NCBI GenBank assembly: GCA_964020085.1
Contig: OZ026606.1
Location: 5,670,083 to 5,734,082 of the forward strand
Direction of reading: 5' to 3'
Length of the DNA stretch: 64,000 bases
Source: Micromussa lordhowensis
Taxonomy: Eukaryota > Cnidaria > Anthozoa > Scleractinia > Lobophylliidae
A program made the position numbers and the translations under genes. The stretch's first letter is position 1. The number at the start of each line of letters is the position of its first letter. This document shows, piece by piece, positions 1 to 9,025 of this stretch. The notes under the pieces were generated by a model that was not told where the DNA came from, searched no databases, and saw only the letters and a program-made list of their open reading frames with translations.

Positions 1-435
1 CCCGTTCCAAACGCCGCTCCACTCATGTGCCAAACCTAACTGATGAGTTAAGTATGGCAGAAGAGCAGCGTTTGAATCAGTTTGGTTCGGCAGGTTAGAT
101 TTGGAGCGGCGAACGACATTAAATTCGGCAGGGTCTGTCGCACTATGCGACGTTGGAGCGGCGGCTGATTCATACGTCGCTCTTGTCATGTGCCGAACCT
201 AATGCATAAATTACTGTAATGTATTTTTCATATAACGGGACTCGTGATTGGCGCAAAAGTGAGTGGCATGACCAGTCATGCATGAAGCTCAAAGTCGTCG
301 CTAAGTAAAAATAGAGACAATAAATCGATTTGTGAGAAACGGGTCTGTATAAGCGAGTTTCTTTAGCGCAAATTCATTTTTTGCTTTTTCTTCGTGATAA
401 TATCCCAGCTTATGAGATTTTCCTTTAACAAGTCG

Positions 436-533
436 AATTAGAGAACACAAAGAGAAAACACACTGAAAGAGTTTGGGGCAACACTGAGTTTATTGAAAAC
501 AAGCACGAGAGAAAAAAACAATAAGATAACCCC
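436..533 (-). repeat. Ngaro split repeat B2 (3' end of element)
   Basis: This is the second copy of the 98-bp B repeat and the outer 3' end of the retroelement on the minus strand. The flank beyond it belongs to the CCCGTTCC host element. Confidence 0.86.
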
Positions 534-550
534 CGGGGGGGATGGGTGGG

Positions 551-709
551 TCAAACGAACAACGAGAGACCGCAAATGACCTTTGGAACATCAGGAGATC
601 AAGTTGACCCAGTAGAAACTTGACACTGCCTAAAGACTTGACAAGACCGCAAACAAAAGGGGGTGTGTTCCTAATTACACGCTTTGACAAGGTCAAAACC
701 ACCAAATTA
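551..709 (-). repeat. Ngaro split repeat A2
   Basis: This is the second copy of the 159-bp A repeat, between B1 and B2 at the 3' end of the element. In Ngaro/PAT replication models it allows a circular intermediate to be completed. Confidence 0.88.
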
Positions 710-802
710 GAGAACACAAAGAGAAAACACACTGAAAGAGTTTGGGGCAACACTGAGTTTATTGAAAACAAGCACGAGAGAAAAAAACAATAAGATAACC
801 CC
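705..802 (-). repeat. Ngaro split repeat B1
   Basis: This 98-bp repeat (AATTAGAGAACACAAAGAG...) directly follows the recombinase gene and abuts A2, sharing its AATTA edge. It matches 436-533. Confidence 0.87.
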
Positions 803-842
803 AAACCCATGGGAAAAAGAGAAGGAAAAAAAATGATAAAAG

Positions 843-1985
843 TTATAAAGTGATATGGGAAAGACGAGTGGAAATAGAGCGCAGGATGTCAAGTTTCTTC
901 TGCGTAGACAGCTTGAGGTAAATTAAATAAGCGTCACTTTGCCAGTCGCCTTGTGCTTTTATAAATTCAGAAGGCGCACCGCAATTAAATGCAAATGTAG
1001 CGCCCCCTTGACGAAAACTGCGAGACGAAAAATGCTGGGGATCAAAACCCGCAGCGTGCACGCATGCTTTGAAGAAACGATTAAAATGAGAAGCGAGAAC
1101 AGGCTTAATGCCACTACCTTCAGATACCATAAACAGGGGCGAATCTAAGGGTGCGGGAACTAACGAAAAATAATTTTTAAGCGCAGAAACTGGGCACAAA
1201 ATAGAATTAGGAATGAGCGGTAACGGAATTTCTAACACGCGCTGATGGAATTGAATGGTCTTAGTCCTATAAACTCTTAAAACCGCGCCAGCGGCGGAGA
1301 ACGAGACGTCCGAACGTGTTAAAAAATAAGCCTTAGAAGAACCCAAATCGGACGACTTATAAGGAACTAAGTTGGAAATTCGAAGAAACGAAAAAAAAGC
1401 CACTAAAAAGGCGGCATGCATGCAAACGTGCAATGAATTTGCCCAATCGAAAAAATGAAAACAATTGAGAAGCATGTCAACAGTGACTGGATGAGTGATA
1501 CGAACAGAATCACTCATGATACGGCGGAGCGCCCGAAGGGTGAGAAAGGCATCATAGTCATGCATGAAAGAAAAATCGGCACCCAGTGACCTATTGATAT
1601 GCTTCAAAATATTGATGTAATTAATAACTGAACGGTAACAGGATAATGAACGCGAAAGAAAAATTAAATAGGCTAAAAATGATGGTTTCGAGACCGGAAA
1701 CGGAACGAAGTTATAATATTCACAAAATAAGATATATGCGTTCAACTGAGTTCTCATGTTCCTCTTCGTAGACTCTTGAAATGCCTGCGACTGAATCTGG
1801 AAGGCGTATTCCAGTAAAGACTCTGAGTTTTCTGCAACGTAATAAACGAAAAATATTATGTAACGGTGAAATGGAACAAACTGTCTGGTACAGGGCACTC
1901 TGACAAGTGCAGGCTGGTGGATAATGCATGGAACTGAGCACTGAAGTCTCCAGTGTGAAATCTGCTCAATGAATCGGCGAGCCAA
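843..1985 (-). CDS. Tyrosine recombinase (integrase) of Ngaro-like element
   Basis: This 380-residue protein would integrate the circular intermediate. The first catalytic Arg lies in FFSFLRISNL and the second Arg and downstream Gly run in RSFRQGGATF. The Trp-x-Ser motif and Tyr lie in GDWQSDAYLIYLKLS. In most Ngaro/DIRS recombinases the box-II motif reads HSFR; here it reads RSFR, so the His of HxxR appears replaced by Arg. That could reduce activity or be a lineage variant. The N-terminal ~50 residues overlap the RNase H gene in another frame, so the true start may be further in. Confidence 0.85.
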   Translation of the reverse strand: MARRFIEQISHWRLQCSVPCIIHQPALVRVPCTRQFVPFHRYIIFFVYYVAENSESLLEYAFQIQSQAFQESTKRNMRTQLNAYILFCEYYNFVPFPVSKPSFLAYLIFLSRSLSCYRSVINYINILKHINRSLGADFSFMHDYDAFLTLRALRRIMSDSVRITHPVTVDMLLNCFHFFDWANSLHVCMHAAFLVAFFSFLRISNLVPYKSSDLGSSKAYFLTRSDVSFSAAGAVLRVYRTKTIQFHQRVLEIPLPLIPNSILCPVSALKNYFSLVPAPLDSPLFMVSEGSGIKPVLASHFNRFFKACVHAAGFDPQHFSSRSFRQGGATFAFNCGAPSEFIKAQGDWQSDAYLIYLKLSTQKKLDILRSISTRLSHITL

Positions 1986-3508
1986 TTATCACACCCACGA
2001 ACATGACGAACAACCAGCTGGATGTTAAACAAGGCAAGGAGCAGCCAGAGTTCTCTTAGGCATTGCTGCATGAAAAGATTAGTGGAATACTGCGAATTGA
2101 TGACTGAGACGCAGGTAGAATTGTCCGAAAGCAGCTCTACTTTGAGGCCCTCAAGCTTGCGTGACCACAATTTCATGGTGATCACAACAGTAAGGAGTTC
2201 CAGTTCATTGATGTGAAGATCTTGTGAGAGAATGAAATCCGGAAATTCGCGGTGGAAAAACTCCCCGAAACAAATCGCCCCGCAACCGGACAGGCAAGCG
2301 TCAGTCGCGAACAGTTCGGGATTGGAGATGAGTACATCGGAAGGAATAACCGAAATGCCATTGTACTGTGAGAGGAAGAACAGCCACCAGTCGAGGTCTG
2401 AACGAAGCTCAACAGTGAGCGGGAAAGAGGCGTTCTTGGGACGTGAGAAGCAAGCGCGGAGGGCGTTTAACAGACGGCTCATGAACGCCCGGCCAGGGCG
2501 CACGCAAGCAGACACAAAGGACAATTTGCCAAGCAACTGCTGGAGTTCGCGTCGTGTGAACGAAGATTTGTGTAACCATTTGTGCAGCTCTTGGTGCAAT
2601 TCAGAAACACAAAAAGAGGGAACTGACAAAGTCATGTCCAAGGTATTGATCCAAATACCAAGGCGCAGCATATGATGACAGGGTGGGACATCTTTTTCGG
2701 GGGACGCCAAAAGGCCAAGATCATTAAAAAACGAGTTCATACGCTGGAAGGCCTGCTGAGAACAAACAGGGGACTCCGCACCGTAGAAGTCGTCGATGTA
2801 AACATCGACCGATAATCCCTCGTTGGTTAGGATGTGAACGACGCTTTTAGTGGTTCGCTGGCAGATCAAAGTTGCAGAGCGAAGGCCAAACGGTAGTGTG
2901 GTATGGAAGAATAGCGAGCCATCGACGGACATACCCAGCAAAGGATAATCTGCAGGATCGACGGGAATTTGTCTATAAGCTCGCCGGAGATCTTTCTTGA
3001 AAACGTGACAACCGCGACCCTTGTCATTGATAAATTCGACCAGACGATCTATGCCGGGAAGGCGCAACTTAAAATACTGCTCTAAATAATGATCTTTAGA
3101 GATACTGTCATTAACAGAAGAACCCTCCGGAAAACTCAAATCGTGGACGATACGCAGATCGGTAGAGTCACGCTTGGGCACGCACATCAGCGGTGAAACG
3201 ACACAGTTGGTATTAAAAGGATTGCAGTGAAATGGGCCCATCACTGACTGAAAGGAAAGTTCTTTTGCGATATATGAGGTCAAACAATCAGAATTAGAAA
3301 TTGCTGAAGGATGGTTACGAAAAGTGGAAAGAGGCAAAACATCAGAGCGGAAATTAATCGGCCAGCCAAAACGCAAGAAATCCACGACGATTCTGTCTTC
3401 ATAATGCTCTAGATAGTGAGACCAAACGTCGAGGTTAAAGCCAGAATGTACAGGGCGCTGGGCACCGAAAGCGTTAGGGGCGCCCCGCGCGCGAACTTGG
3501 TCGGACAA
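1856..3508 (-). CDS. Reverse transcriptase - RNase H of Ngaro-like element
   Basis: This 550-residue protein copies the element RNA. Visible RT motifs are RIVHDLSFP, FKKDLRRAYRQIP, TTLPFGLRSA and the catalytic YIDDF. The RNase H domain follows with acidic residues in LFATDACLSG, HINELELL, LLSDNST and NWLADSLSR. It begins just after gag and its 3' end overlaps the recombinase frame by 130 bases. All motif acids are present and the frame has no stop, so it may be functional. The closest match is the DIRS/Ngaro group, because a recombinase rather than a DDE integrase follows. Confidence 0.87.
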   Translation of the reverse strand: MSDQVRARGAPNAFGAQRPVHSGFNLDVWSHYLEHYEDRIVVDFLRFGWPINFRSDVLPLSTFRNHPSAISNSDCLTSYIAKELSFQSVMGPFHCNPFNTNCVVSPLMCVPKRDSTDLRIVHDLSFPEGSSVNDSISKDHYLEQYFKLRLPGIDRLVEFINDKGRGCHVFKKDLRRAYRQIPVDPADYPLLGMSVDGSLFFHTTLPFGLRSATLICQRTTKSVVHILTNEGLSVDVYIDDFYGAESPVCSQQAFQRMNSFFNDLGLLASPEKDVPPCHHMLRLGIWINTLDMTLSVPSFCVSELHQELHKWLHKSSFTRRELQQLLGKLSFVSACVRPGRAFMSRLLNALRACFSRPKNASFPLTVELRSDLDWWLFFLSQYNGISVIPSDVLISNPELFATDACLSGCGAICFGEFFHREFPDFILSQDLHINELELLTVVITMKLWSRKLEGLKVELLSDNSTCVSVINSQYSTNLFMQQCLRELWLLLALFNIQLVVRHVRGCDNWLADSLSRFHTGDFSAQFHALSTSLHLSECPVPDSLFHFTVT

Positions 3509-3526
3509 CTGAACTAAAGATTGTAG

Positions 3527-4519
3527 TCATGAAGATTGTTCTGCTGAAGGAGTTGACGGCTGGTGAGAAGGAATGGGATATTTCCGCTTGGCACAATTGA
3601 GCATAGCGTGTTCAGGAGAATCACAAACACGGCAACGATGCACGAGCTTGTATGAGGCATCACTGACGTTGCAATTACATTTTCCGGAGTAATTCCACTC
3701 CTTGCAATAATTGTCCTTGGCGCGAGAACGAACTTGGGAATTTCCATTTGGACGAGACGGGATGGTAGCATTAGATCTCAGATCCTGGTGTGTGAAGAAA
3801 GTCTGAGCACGATCACGAATCGCGTCCGAACGGGACCAGGCTAGTCTGCCCTGCTCAATGGCATTGTGGACTGAAAAATGAAAATTCCGGACACTGGACC
3901 ATGAATACGTGATCGCGCGGTCCATTAACAGCTGCAAATGGGCCAACAGCGAAGGTTTAGAGGACTCTGGCTGCTCCTTGCAAAATTCCAAGAACCCACT
4001 AACAAACTCTGCAAGATCAAGTTTGTCATAATCGACCGTACCTTTAGCAGAAAAGAGGTAATTGTTAGGAAGAGAAGTGCTAGTTTTCTTCTTGGTGCGA
4101 AGCTGATCCAGCGTGGTGAACTGTTGCACAGGAGCGGCTGGCGTTGAACACGGCGCAATCACTCTTTCCAACTTAAAAGGCGAAACGGAGGGTGGGGCGA
4201 CCAGCGAAGAGTTTGTGGACAATTTTGTGAGCTCCAGTTTGGCTTCCGCGATCTTTAGTTCCGTGGCTAGGTTCTCTTTGCGTAGAGTTTCCAGAAGAAT
4301 GAGATTTTCCACCGATGCGGACTGGTCTGGCTGGGATGGGGGCGATGGCGCTTTGTCCTTCTTCTTAGACTTGGTGGAGGATTTCTTTGGCTTAGCGCCT
4401 GAAGGCTCGGAATGTTCTTGCTCTTCTAAAAACGCTGTCAGATTTTCGATGTCTTCTGGAAAGAGAAATTCCGAGGAAGATTTGGATTTCGCAGTAGATT
4501 GCCTGGTGGTTAGAGGCAT
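3527..4519 (-). CDS. gag: Ngaro-like Gag protein with zinc knuckle
   Basis: This is the Gag-like nucleocapsid protein of the retroelement, about 330 residues from the chosen start. The frame stays open upstream to 4723, but that stretch lies in repeat A1, so the ATG at 4519, before a Ser/Lys-rich N-terminus, is preferred. Near the C-terminus is a Cys-rich stretch ending in CRVCDSPEHAMLNC, a C-x2-C-x4-H-x4-C knuckle as in DIRS-group Gags. A Lys/Ser-rich low-complexity segment lies around residues 25-65. It ends 18 bases before the RT start codon, so RT may be made by reinitiation or frameshifting. The frame is intact. Confidence 0.8.
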   Translation of the reverse strand: MPLTTRQSTAKSKSSSEFLFPEDIENLTAFLEEQEHSEPSGAKPKKSSTKSKKKDKAPSPPSQPDQSASVENLILLETLRKENLATELKIAEAKLELTKLSTNSSLVAPPSVSPFKLERVIAPCSTPAAPVQQFTTLDQLRTKKKTSTSLPNNYLFSAKGTVDYDKLDLAEFVSGFLEFCKEQPESSKPSLLAHLQLLMDRAITYSWSSVRNFHFSVHNAIEQGRLAWSRSDAIRDRAQTFFTHQDLRSNATIPSRPNGNSQVRSRAKDNYCKEWNYSGKCNCNVSDASYKLVHRCRVCDSPEHAMLNCAKRKYPIPSHQPSTPSAEQSS

Positions 4520-4568
4520 GATTAAAGGACGCGGTGGAAGAATGTGAAGAGACAAGCACACGAGATGC

Positions 4569-4727
4569 TCAAACGAACAACGAGAGACCGCAAATGACCT
4601 TTGGAACATCAGGAGATCAAGTTGACCCAGTAGAAACTTGACACTGCCTAAAGACTTGACAAGACCGCAAACAAAAGGGGGTGTGTTCCTAATTACACGC
4701 TTTGACAAGGTCAAAACCACCAAATTA
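4569..4727 (-). repeat. Ngaro split repeat A1
   Basis: This 159-bp sequence matches 551-709 and lies just upstream of gag on the minus strand, where the 5' promoter would be expected. It ends in CCACCAAATTA, the AATTA being shared with the outer edge of B2. Confidence 0.88.
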
Positions 4728-5295
4728 ACCGGGAGAAAACCTGTCTTAATACAAACACTGAATCTTGAATTTGCTACCTTAAATATTGCTATAACAGCAA
4801 AATGTTGGTCACAGCTTTCCTATTTGGACAGAGTCCTTGAATTCAGAGGGCATATTTTCTTGCCAAAAATTTTTATCACCGGCTTCCCGAATTAAGTTTG
4901 ACACAAGTACGCCGTCTGAACCAGCCGTTGCTCCAAAGTCGCTCTAAAGTCGAACTTAATCAAGTTAGGTTCGGCACATGAGTGGAGCGGCGTTTGGAAC
5001 GGGCCTAGATTGCCGCTATGCTAACTGATGTTGTAGTCGTGAGCTGATATAAAACGATTCATACTTATTAAAAGCCGTGATAACTTTTCACGTTTATTGG
5101 TTTACTTGTTCTTTGGGAGCCGCGATCTGTCGTCGCTTATGTCAACCATGGTAATATTAAATTCACTTTACTTTTGGGTGTAACTACTGTAATGAACAGT
5201 TGGTGTTCGAAATTCAAGCGCCATGGCTGATCCACGAACGCAAACACTCCTGCAAAAATCAGGGGTATTTTAATAGCAAAGAGTTTAAGGTTGAT
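4728..5295. other. Non-coding: end of CCCGTTCC element and flank
   Basis: Bases 4728-5003 are the right part of the CCCGTTCC element. From 5004 to 5295 I see only AT-rich sequence without a supportable gene. It leads into the 3' end of the Tc1 fragment on the minus strand. Confidence 0.6.
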
Positions 5296-5328
5296 TCAGT
5301 GTTGGTCATGACTTTTTTCAGATGTGGT

Positions 5329-5344
5329 GGCTCCTAAAGGAGCC
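5329..5344 (-). terminator. Histone-mRNA-type 3' stem-loop behind Tc1 transposase
   Basis: On the minus strand the sequence GGCTCCTTTAGGAGCC forms a 6-bp stem with the 4-base loop TTTA, followed by ACC and a purine-rich GAAAAAAG. This matches the form of the replication-dependent histone mRNA 3' end (6-bp stem, 4-base U-rich loop, ACC, downstream purine element). It follows the transposase stop codon closely. The same structure recurs at 26917-26932. Function is inferred from form. Confidence 0.6.
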
Positions 5345-5375
5345 GTTCTGTTTATTGCTCTAAAAAGAGCTGTTC

Positions 5376-5621
5376 TCAGTGTCCGGATGCCCGGCCTTCC
5401 CGCTGAACTACCAAAGGCACAACCTTCTGTAAGTGTTCGATGTACTTTGTGCATTTCTCGGCCGTCATCCTTTCCTGCCAAAACCGTGTTATCCCGCTGA
5501 GCAGTTCATCCTTGGTTGAGGGCTTTTCAGTGGTACGAAGAAAGTGCTTAAGTTCGTGCCAGATTAACTCGATTGGGTTTAGGTCTAGGCTTTCCCTGTT
5601 TGTGGCATTCTGAAAGCTCAT
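5376..5621 (-). pseudogene. Tc1-like transposase, C-terminal fragment
   Basis: About 80 residues of the C-terminal catalytic region of a Tc1/mariner transposase remain, with DLNPIELIWHELKHFLR carrying the last catalytic Glu. The N-terminal DNA-binding part and the first two Asp are absent: the reading frame meets a palindromic repeat at 5626. The sequence aligns in order with the C-terminus of the transposase at 26957-27141. Its stop codon lies about 30 bases before the histone-like stem-loop. Confidence 0.8.
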
Positions 5622-5625
5622 CCGC

Positions 5626-5701
5626 AGTCACGCTGTTACTCCACGCTGATTGGATGATGGTAAAGAATGCATCCAATCAGCATGGAGCAAACAGCGTGAC
5701 T
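5626..5701. repeat. Palindromic repeat (AGTCACGCTGTT...) copy 1
   Basis: This is an imperfect inverted repeat with arms of about 32 bases (CACGCTGTT...GCTGATTGGATG) around a 13-base loop. It truncates the Tc1 fragment. A second copy with related flanks lies at 49136-49225, so it is a dispersed fold-back family. Confidence 0.75.
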
Positions 5702-6096
5702 GGTGCTCTTAGCACATGAAATCCCGGCCTCGAATGCTGGACGCTTCGAAAGCTGTGTCTTTCGGTTTCCCAGAGCTTTATTTAACTGCTTCCCTTGATG
5801 TGCTTGTGAAGGTCTACCTAGTAGTGACTAAACTTGGTTTTAATCAACATTTTAGTAAATTGAAAGCTCTATCAACCAAAATGAACGCAGTAAACTGAAG
5901 TCTCGGATGTCAAAGATCGCTAACATGATGTATTTCAGACTTTCGCCGCTTCAACGTTAATTTACCTTGCTTTTGTGTAAATTTAAATCTGGAAATGTCG
6001 TCAGAGAAGGCAATGTTCTCAATTACCAAAGGATAGTACTATTGAAAAGGCGAAAAATTGAGAAGACTTCAAAATGCTAGCTCGCGACTTCGCTCC

Positions 6097-6142
6097 CGGC
6101 CTGAGTGGCGTTTCGCGTGAAGGACCAAAACGCCACTCGGGC
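6097..6142. repeat. Short hairpin (GGCCTGAGTGGCGTTT)
   Basis: Two arms of 16 bases, differing at one position, flank a 14-base loop. The surrounding 5702-6449 has no supportable gene. Confidence 0.6.
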
Positions 6143-6449
6143 CGCAAGTTAGATATTTGTGTTTGTACAATGTAGTTCACAGAAATGTGTTTAACTTTTC
6201 GCTGTTTCTGTTACATTTTTGTCGTTCGTAACTTGTTTGAAAATATCACGTTGCCGAAAACTACTTTTGTATGCGACGTGCGATATGTTTGTTCGACATG
6301 AATAGAGCAATCAATCGATACACAAAGTATCTTACAGTGACATTCGATCGCAATTTGTATTGATACTTACATGTGAGTATAGTAGCACCGTCTTTGATAT
6401 GCACGCTGGCTTCTTGCGAGTAACAAAATTCCAGACTAAATGCTTCAGT

Positions 6450-6533
6450 GATTCTCGAGAGAAACGAGACACGTCTCGAGAGAAATGAGACTCGTCTCGA
6501 GAGAAACGAGATGCGTCTCGCGAGAAACAAGAC
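6450..6533. repeat. 21-bp-phased subterminal array, TCTCGAGA type
   Basis: CTCGAG or CTCGCG palindromes start at 6454, 6475, 6496 and 6517, an exact 21-bp spacing (two helical turns). Each is followed by AGAAAYGAGAY. The array lies just inside the element end and probably binds a transposase or partner protein. A long minus-strand open frame here is an artefact of the repeat, because 21 is divisible by 3. Confidence 0.8.
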
Positions 6534-6578
6534 GAGAAGTGGTAACTTACATTTGAGCGGTACTGTACATTTATGTAA

Positions 6579-7598
6579 TTATACTTTGAAGTACTGATTA
6601 TACAATTTATTATATTGCAGTCTATTGATTGTTGACATTCTCAATAATGAGTCCAATATATTGACTCCCATATTTCTCATTTTAATTGATGTATTTCCTG
6701 CAAGAACTTCACCAATAATCAATTCTAATTTCTCGAGAAGCTGATTCACATCGTTGAAAAACATGACATTTCCACCTCTCTGTTTTCTTCCTCGGCCTCT
6801 GATCCCAGAACCTTTTATCGTTTCCAGTTTAGTATTATGATGCTTTATGCAATCGTTTAAAATAACTCTAACATCGTCTATTATTTTGTTTTTCATTTGC
6901 TTATCAGCTTCTGATATCTTCCCACTATTGAATTGTTTTGCAACATTTGCTTTATAGCCTCTTAATTGACTCCTTTTAAATTTGGCAGATTTTATGATCT
7001 TATTAAGATATGACTTGGTCTTTTTGGGTGTCATTTCCGGCTGATTAACAACCTTATCAATACTCTCATAGTTTGGTATACCTAATTCATCAAACGTTTC
7101 TCTAATCATATCCTCATCAGCTATTGTATAATCAACTTCTTCATTGTCATCGTATTCTGGTGGCAGCTCTTGAGGATCTTGGGGAAAATATTGGGGATCG
7201 ACATATATCTCCTTCCCTTCAAAAATATCCGCCAACGCTTCTTCATATGTTGCTGGTTTTGGTACAATTTGTTTCTCTTGCTGTGGTGGTACATAATCAC
7301 CATAATCAATCAGACCTTCTATATCCATGTCTTCATATGGATCAACTTCAGGCATATAATCAATACCAACTTCCCCTTTCTTGGTTGGTCTTTTTCTCAT
7401 TTAAGGCATACTTAAGTTTAAATTACTTTTAACGACATCATCCAGTTTGGTGGTTACTGGTTTAAATACCTTCTCAAATGATTCTTGGCTTGTCTCCTGG
7501 CCAATCTTATGTCTTTTGATTAAATCATAGGCATAATTGATTTTATTCCCTAATTCAGTTTTATTTTTTGCAAGTTCTTTCCATTTAAGTAAACTCAT
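6579..7598 (-). pseudogene. Polinton protein U (conserved, unknown function), copy A
   Basis: The gene reads from 7598 to 6579 and would encode about 339 residues. A single nonsense codon at 7401-7403 splits it, where copy B has a Gln codon. The protein has an acidic, Tyr- and Asp-rich middle, a basic stretch around KFKRSQLRGYK, a Gly/Arg motif RGRGRKQRGGN, then a conserved C-terminal part (FFNDVNQLL, GEVLAGNTS). It is divergent with the ATPase gene. I do not recognise a domain. A structural or packaging role is plausible only from gene order. The intact copies elsewhere in the genome would settle the length. Confidence 0.7.
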
Positions 7599-7659
7599 TT
7601 ATACTATTATGTTACATAAAAAGAAAAAGAAAAAACACGCAAATCATATATAAAAAACA

Positions 7660-7703
7660 ACGTTTAACACTGTGTTAAACACCGTGTTGAACACGGTGTT
7701 ATA
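7660..7703. promoter_or_regulatory. Palindromic divergent promoter, Polinton A
   Basis: Between the divergent protein U and ATPase genes lie two overlapping palindromes, TTAACACTGTGTTAA and AACACCGTGTTGAACACGGTGTT, next to TATATTAATATA. The second palindrome and the AT box are conserved at 37366-37405 in Polinton B. This is a candidate operator and two-way promoter. Confidence 0.55.
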
Positions 7704-7724
7704 TTAATATACCAATATAATATA

Positions 7725-8361
7725 ATGAGAATACCAAATTATGATGCTGAAGACGATACTGTCTCAAACTTCAAACAACTATATGATTTCATGCCTCATA
7801 AATGTTTCCAGATGCTGATTTGTGGTCCAAGCGGTTCAGGGAAAACAAACACATTGATGCATATGATCTACAATCTACTGTATTTTGATAAAGTTTATCT
7901 CTACGCAAAAAAACTTAGAGCAGTCCAAGTACCAGAATCTAATGGAGAAATTCCAGCCGATAAGTGATGAAGTTGGTTATGATGTTATTGAAGCAAGAAA
8001 TGATGAAATTATTCCTGTTGAAGACCTTGAATCTGACTCACAAAAAATTGTTATATTCGACGATTACGTTTGTGATAAAAACCAAAAACTGCTGGTCGAC
8101 TATTTTATTAGAGGGAGACACAAGAATTGTAGTGTGATTTATCTGAGTCAAAGCTACTATAAGATGCCAAAAGACATAAGATTGAACTGTTCACATTTCT
8201 CTATTTATGATTTCCCAAGTGCTAATGAAAAGAGTTTAATTTGTTGTGAAAACAGTATTCCAAAAGAATCATATGAGAAAGCAACCAAAGAACCATTCAG
8301 CTTCGTATACATTGATAAGCCACGAAAATTCACAACAAAAAATTTCAATGAAAAAATATAA
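7725..8361 (+). pseudogene. Polinton packaging ATPase (A32/FtsK-HerA type), copy A, frameshifted
   Basis: This is the genome-packaging ATPase of Polintons. The Walker A motif is CGPSGSGKTNT near residue 31, and a Walker B-like segment KIVIFDDYVCD lies near residue 110. A small indel in an A-rich run near 7908-7915 shifts the frame, so the protein is read in two overlapping pieces (7725-7967 and 7885-8361). Copy B at 36324-36971 is nearly intact. The start codon is preceded by CCAATATAATATA, the AT-rich leader seen on other Polinton genes. The fibre gene begins 13 bases downstream. Confidence 0.85.
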
Positions 8362-8622
8362 CTTTATTATATAATGAGTTATTCAAATGGACTTTTACCA
8401 ACATCATCATCAACTATGAGTCAACAACGTGGGTTGACTGGCCTCCCTGGTGTTGGATTCAAGTTAACAGATGATGGTAATTATGATATTGATGGAAAAC
8501 GATTGACTAATGTTGGAGAACCAACTGGAGATGGTGACGCTACAACAAAAGCTTATTTTGAATCTGAAAACTCTAAAAAAGCTGATAAAACTTATGTTGA
8601 TTCAGAAATTTCTAAAGCAAAA

Positions 8623-8811
8623 TGTGACTACCGTAGAACTTCCGGTCACGTGATTCCCTCTAGGGAATTGCACGTGGATTGCGTTTTCAGTTGTAGTTTT
8701 GCGCGAAACAGTTTTTCAACGTCACGTCAAATCAAGTTAAATGTTGTATCTTTATGATGAAATGGTCAAATATATGGTTTTAGCGAGTTCAGTTCGTTGG
8801 TAGAACTCACA
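8623..8811 (+). repeat. BEL/Pao 5' LTR
   Basis: This 189-bp repeat starts TGTG and ends CACA and contains the palindrome ATTCCCTCTAGGGAAT. It is identical to 15918-16110 except that the 3' copy has four extra bases near its base 70. Confidence 0.93.
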
Positions 8812-8825
8812 GTTGAAAAACTGTT

Positions 8826-9025
8826 ACGAATTTGTCTTCAATTGGATCTTTAGCGACGTGTTTGGTTCGCTTGGTTCTCGGGGAGAACACTGTTTGGATT
8901 TGCCGACATATTTGTCTTTAATTGGATCTTTAGCGACGTGTTTGGCTCGCTTGGTTCTCGGGGAGAACACCGTTTGGATTTGCCGACATATTTATCTTCA
9001 ATTGGATCTTTAGCGACGTGTTTGG
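8826..9025 (+). repeat. Tandem 87-bp repeat in BEL/Pao leader
   Basis: A unit of about 87 bases (CTTTAGCGACGTGTTTGG...GCCGACATATTT) is present just over two times between the 5' LTR and gag. The primer-binding site is not obvious: the bases after the LTR are GTTGAAAAAC. The rest of 8812-9349 is untranslated leader. Confidence 0.75.

Larger units (their letters stand above)
436..4727 (-). mobile_element. Ngaro/PAT-type tyrosine-recombinase retrotransposon (DIRS order)
   Basis: Read on the minus strand, the order is A1 (4569-4727), gag, RT-RNase H, tyrosine recombinase, B1 (705-802), A2 (551-709), B2 (436-533). This A...B-A-B split-direct-repeat layout is the hallmark of Ngaro/PAT elements. 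The A and B copies look almost identical to each other. All three long reading frames are open, so the copy is young. Both outer edges carry the shared pentamer AATTA, consistent with recombinase-mediated insertion without a target duplication. It sits inside the CCCGTTCC element. Confidence 0.9.
1..5003. mobile_element. DNA transposon or MITE with 40-bp inverted ends, hosting a Ngaro-like element
   Basis: The first 40 bases (CCCGTTCCAAACGCCGCTCC...) recur inverted at 4964-5003 with one mismatch, so they are terminal inverted repeats. The element interior (about 1-435 and 4728-5003) has short motifs in both orientations, such as GTGCCGAACCTAA and GTCTGAATC, which resemble subterminal binding sites. 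No transposase is seen outside the nested retroelement, so it is probably non-autonomous. The left end coincides with the window edge, so the target duplication cannot be read. Motif-related sequence occurs at 48480-48860. The superfamily is unknown. Confidence 0.7.
5296..6565 (-). mobile_element. Right end of a TA-flanked Tc1-like element inserted in Polinton A
   Basis: The element end at 6565 reads, outward to inward, CAGTACCGCTCAAATGTAAG and is followed by a TA dinucleotide at 6566-6567, after which Polinton A resumes. Four CTCGAG palindromes spaced exactly 21 bp apart lie just inside. A Tc1 transposase C-terminal fragment and a histone-type stem-loop lie further in. The left end is not identified; it may lie beyond the window, with the CCCGTTCC element nested inside. 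The first bases match the ends of the 19620-32306 element (CAGTAC), suggesting a common family. Confidence 0.6.

Noticed and set aside
6261..6530. 89-residue minus-strand open frame with repeated FLSRRVS
   Set aside because: It is translated from the 21-bp palindromic array; a period divisible by 3 makes an open frame by itself.
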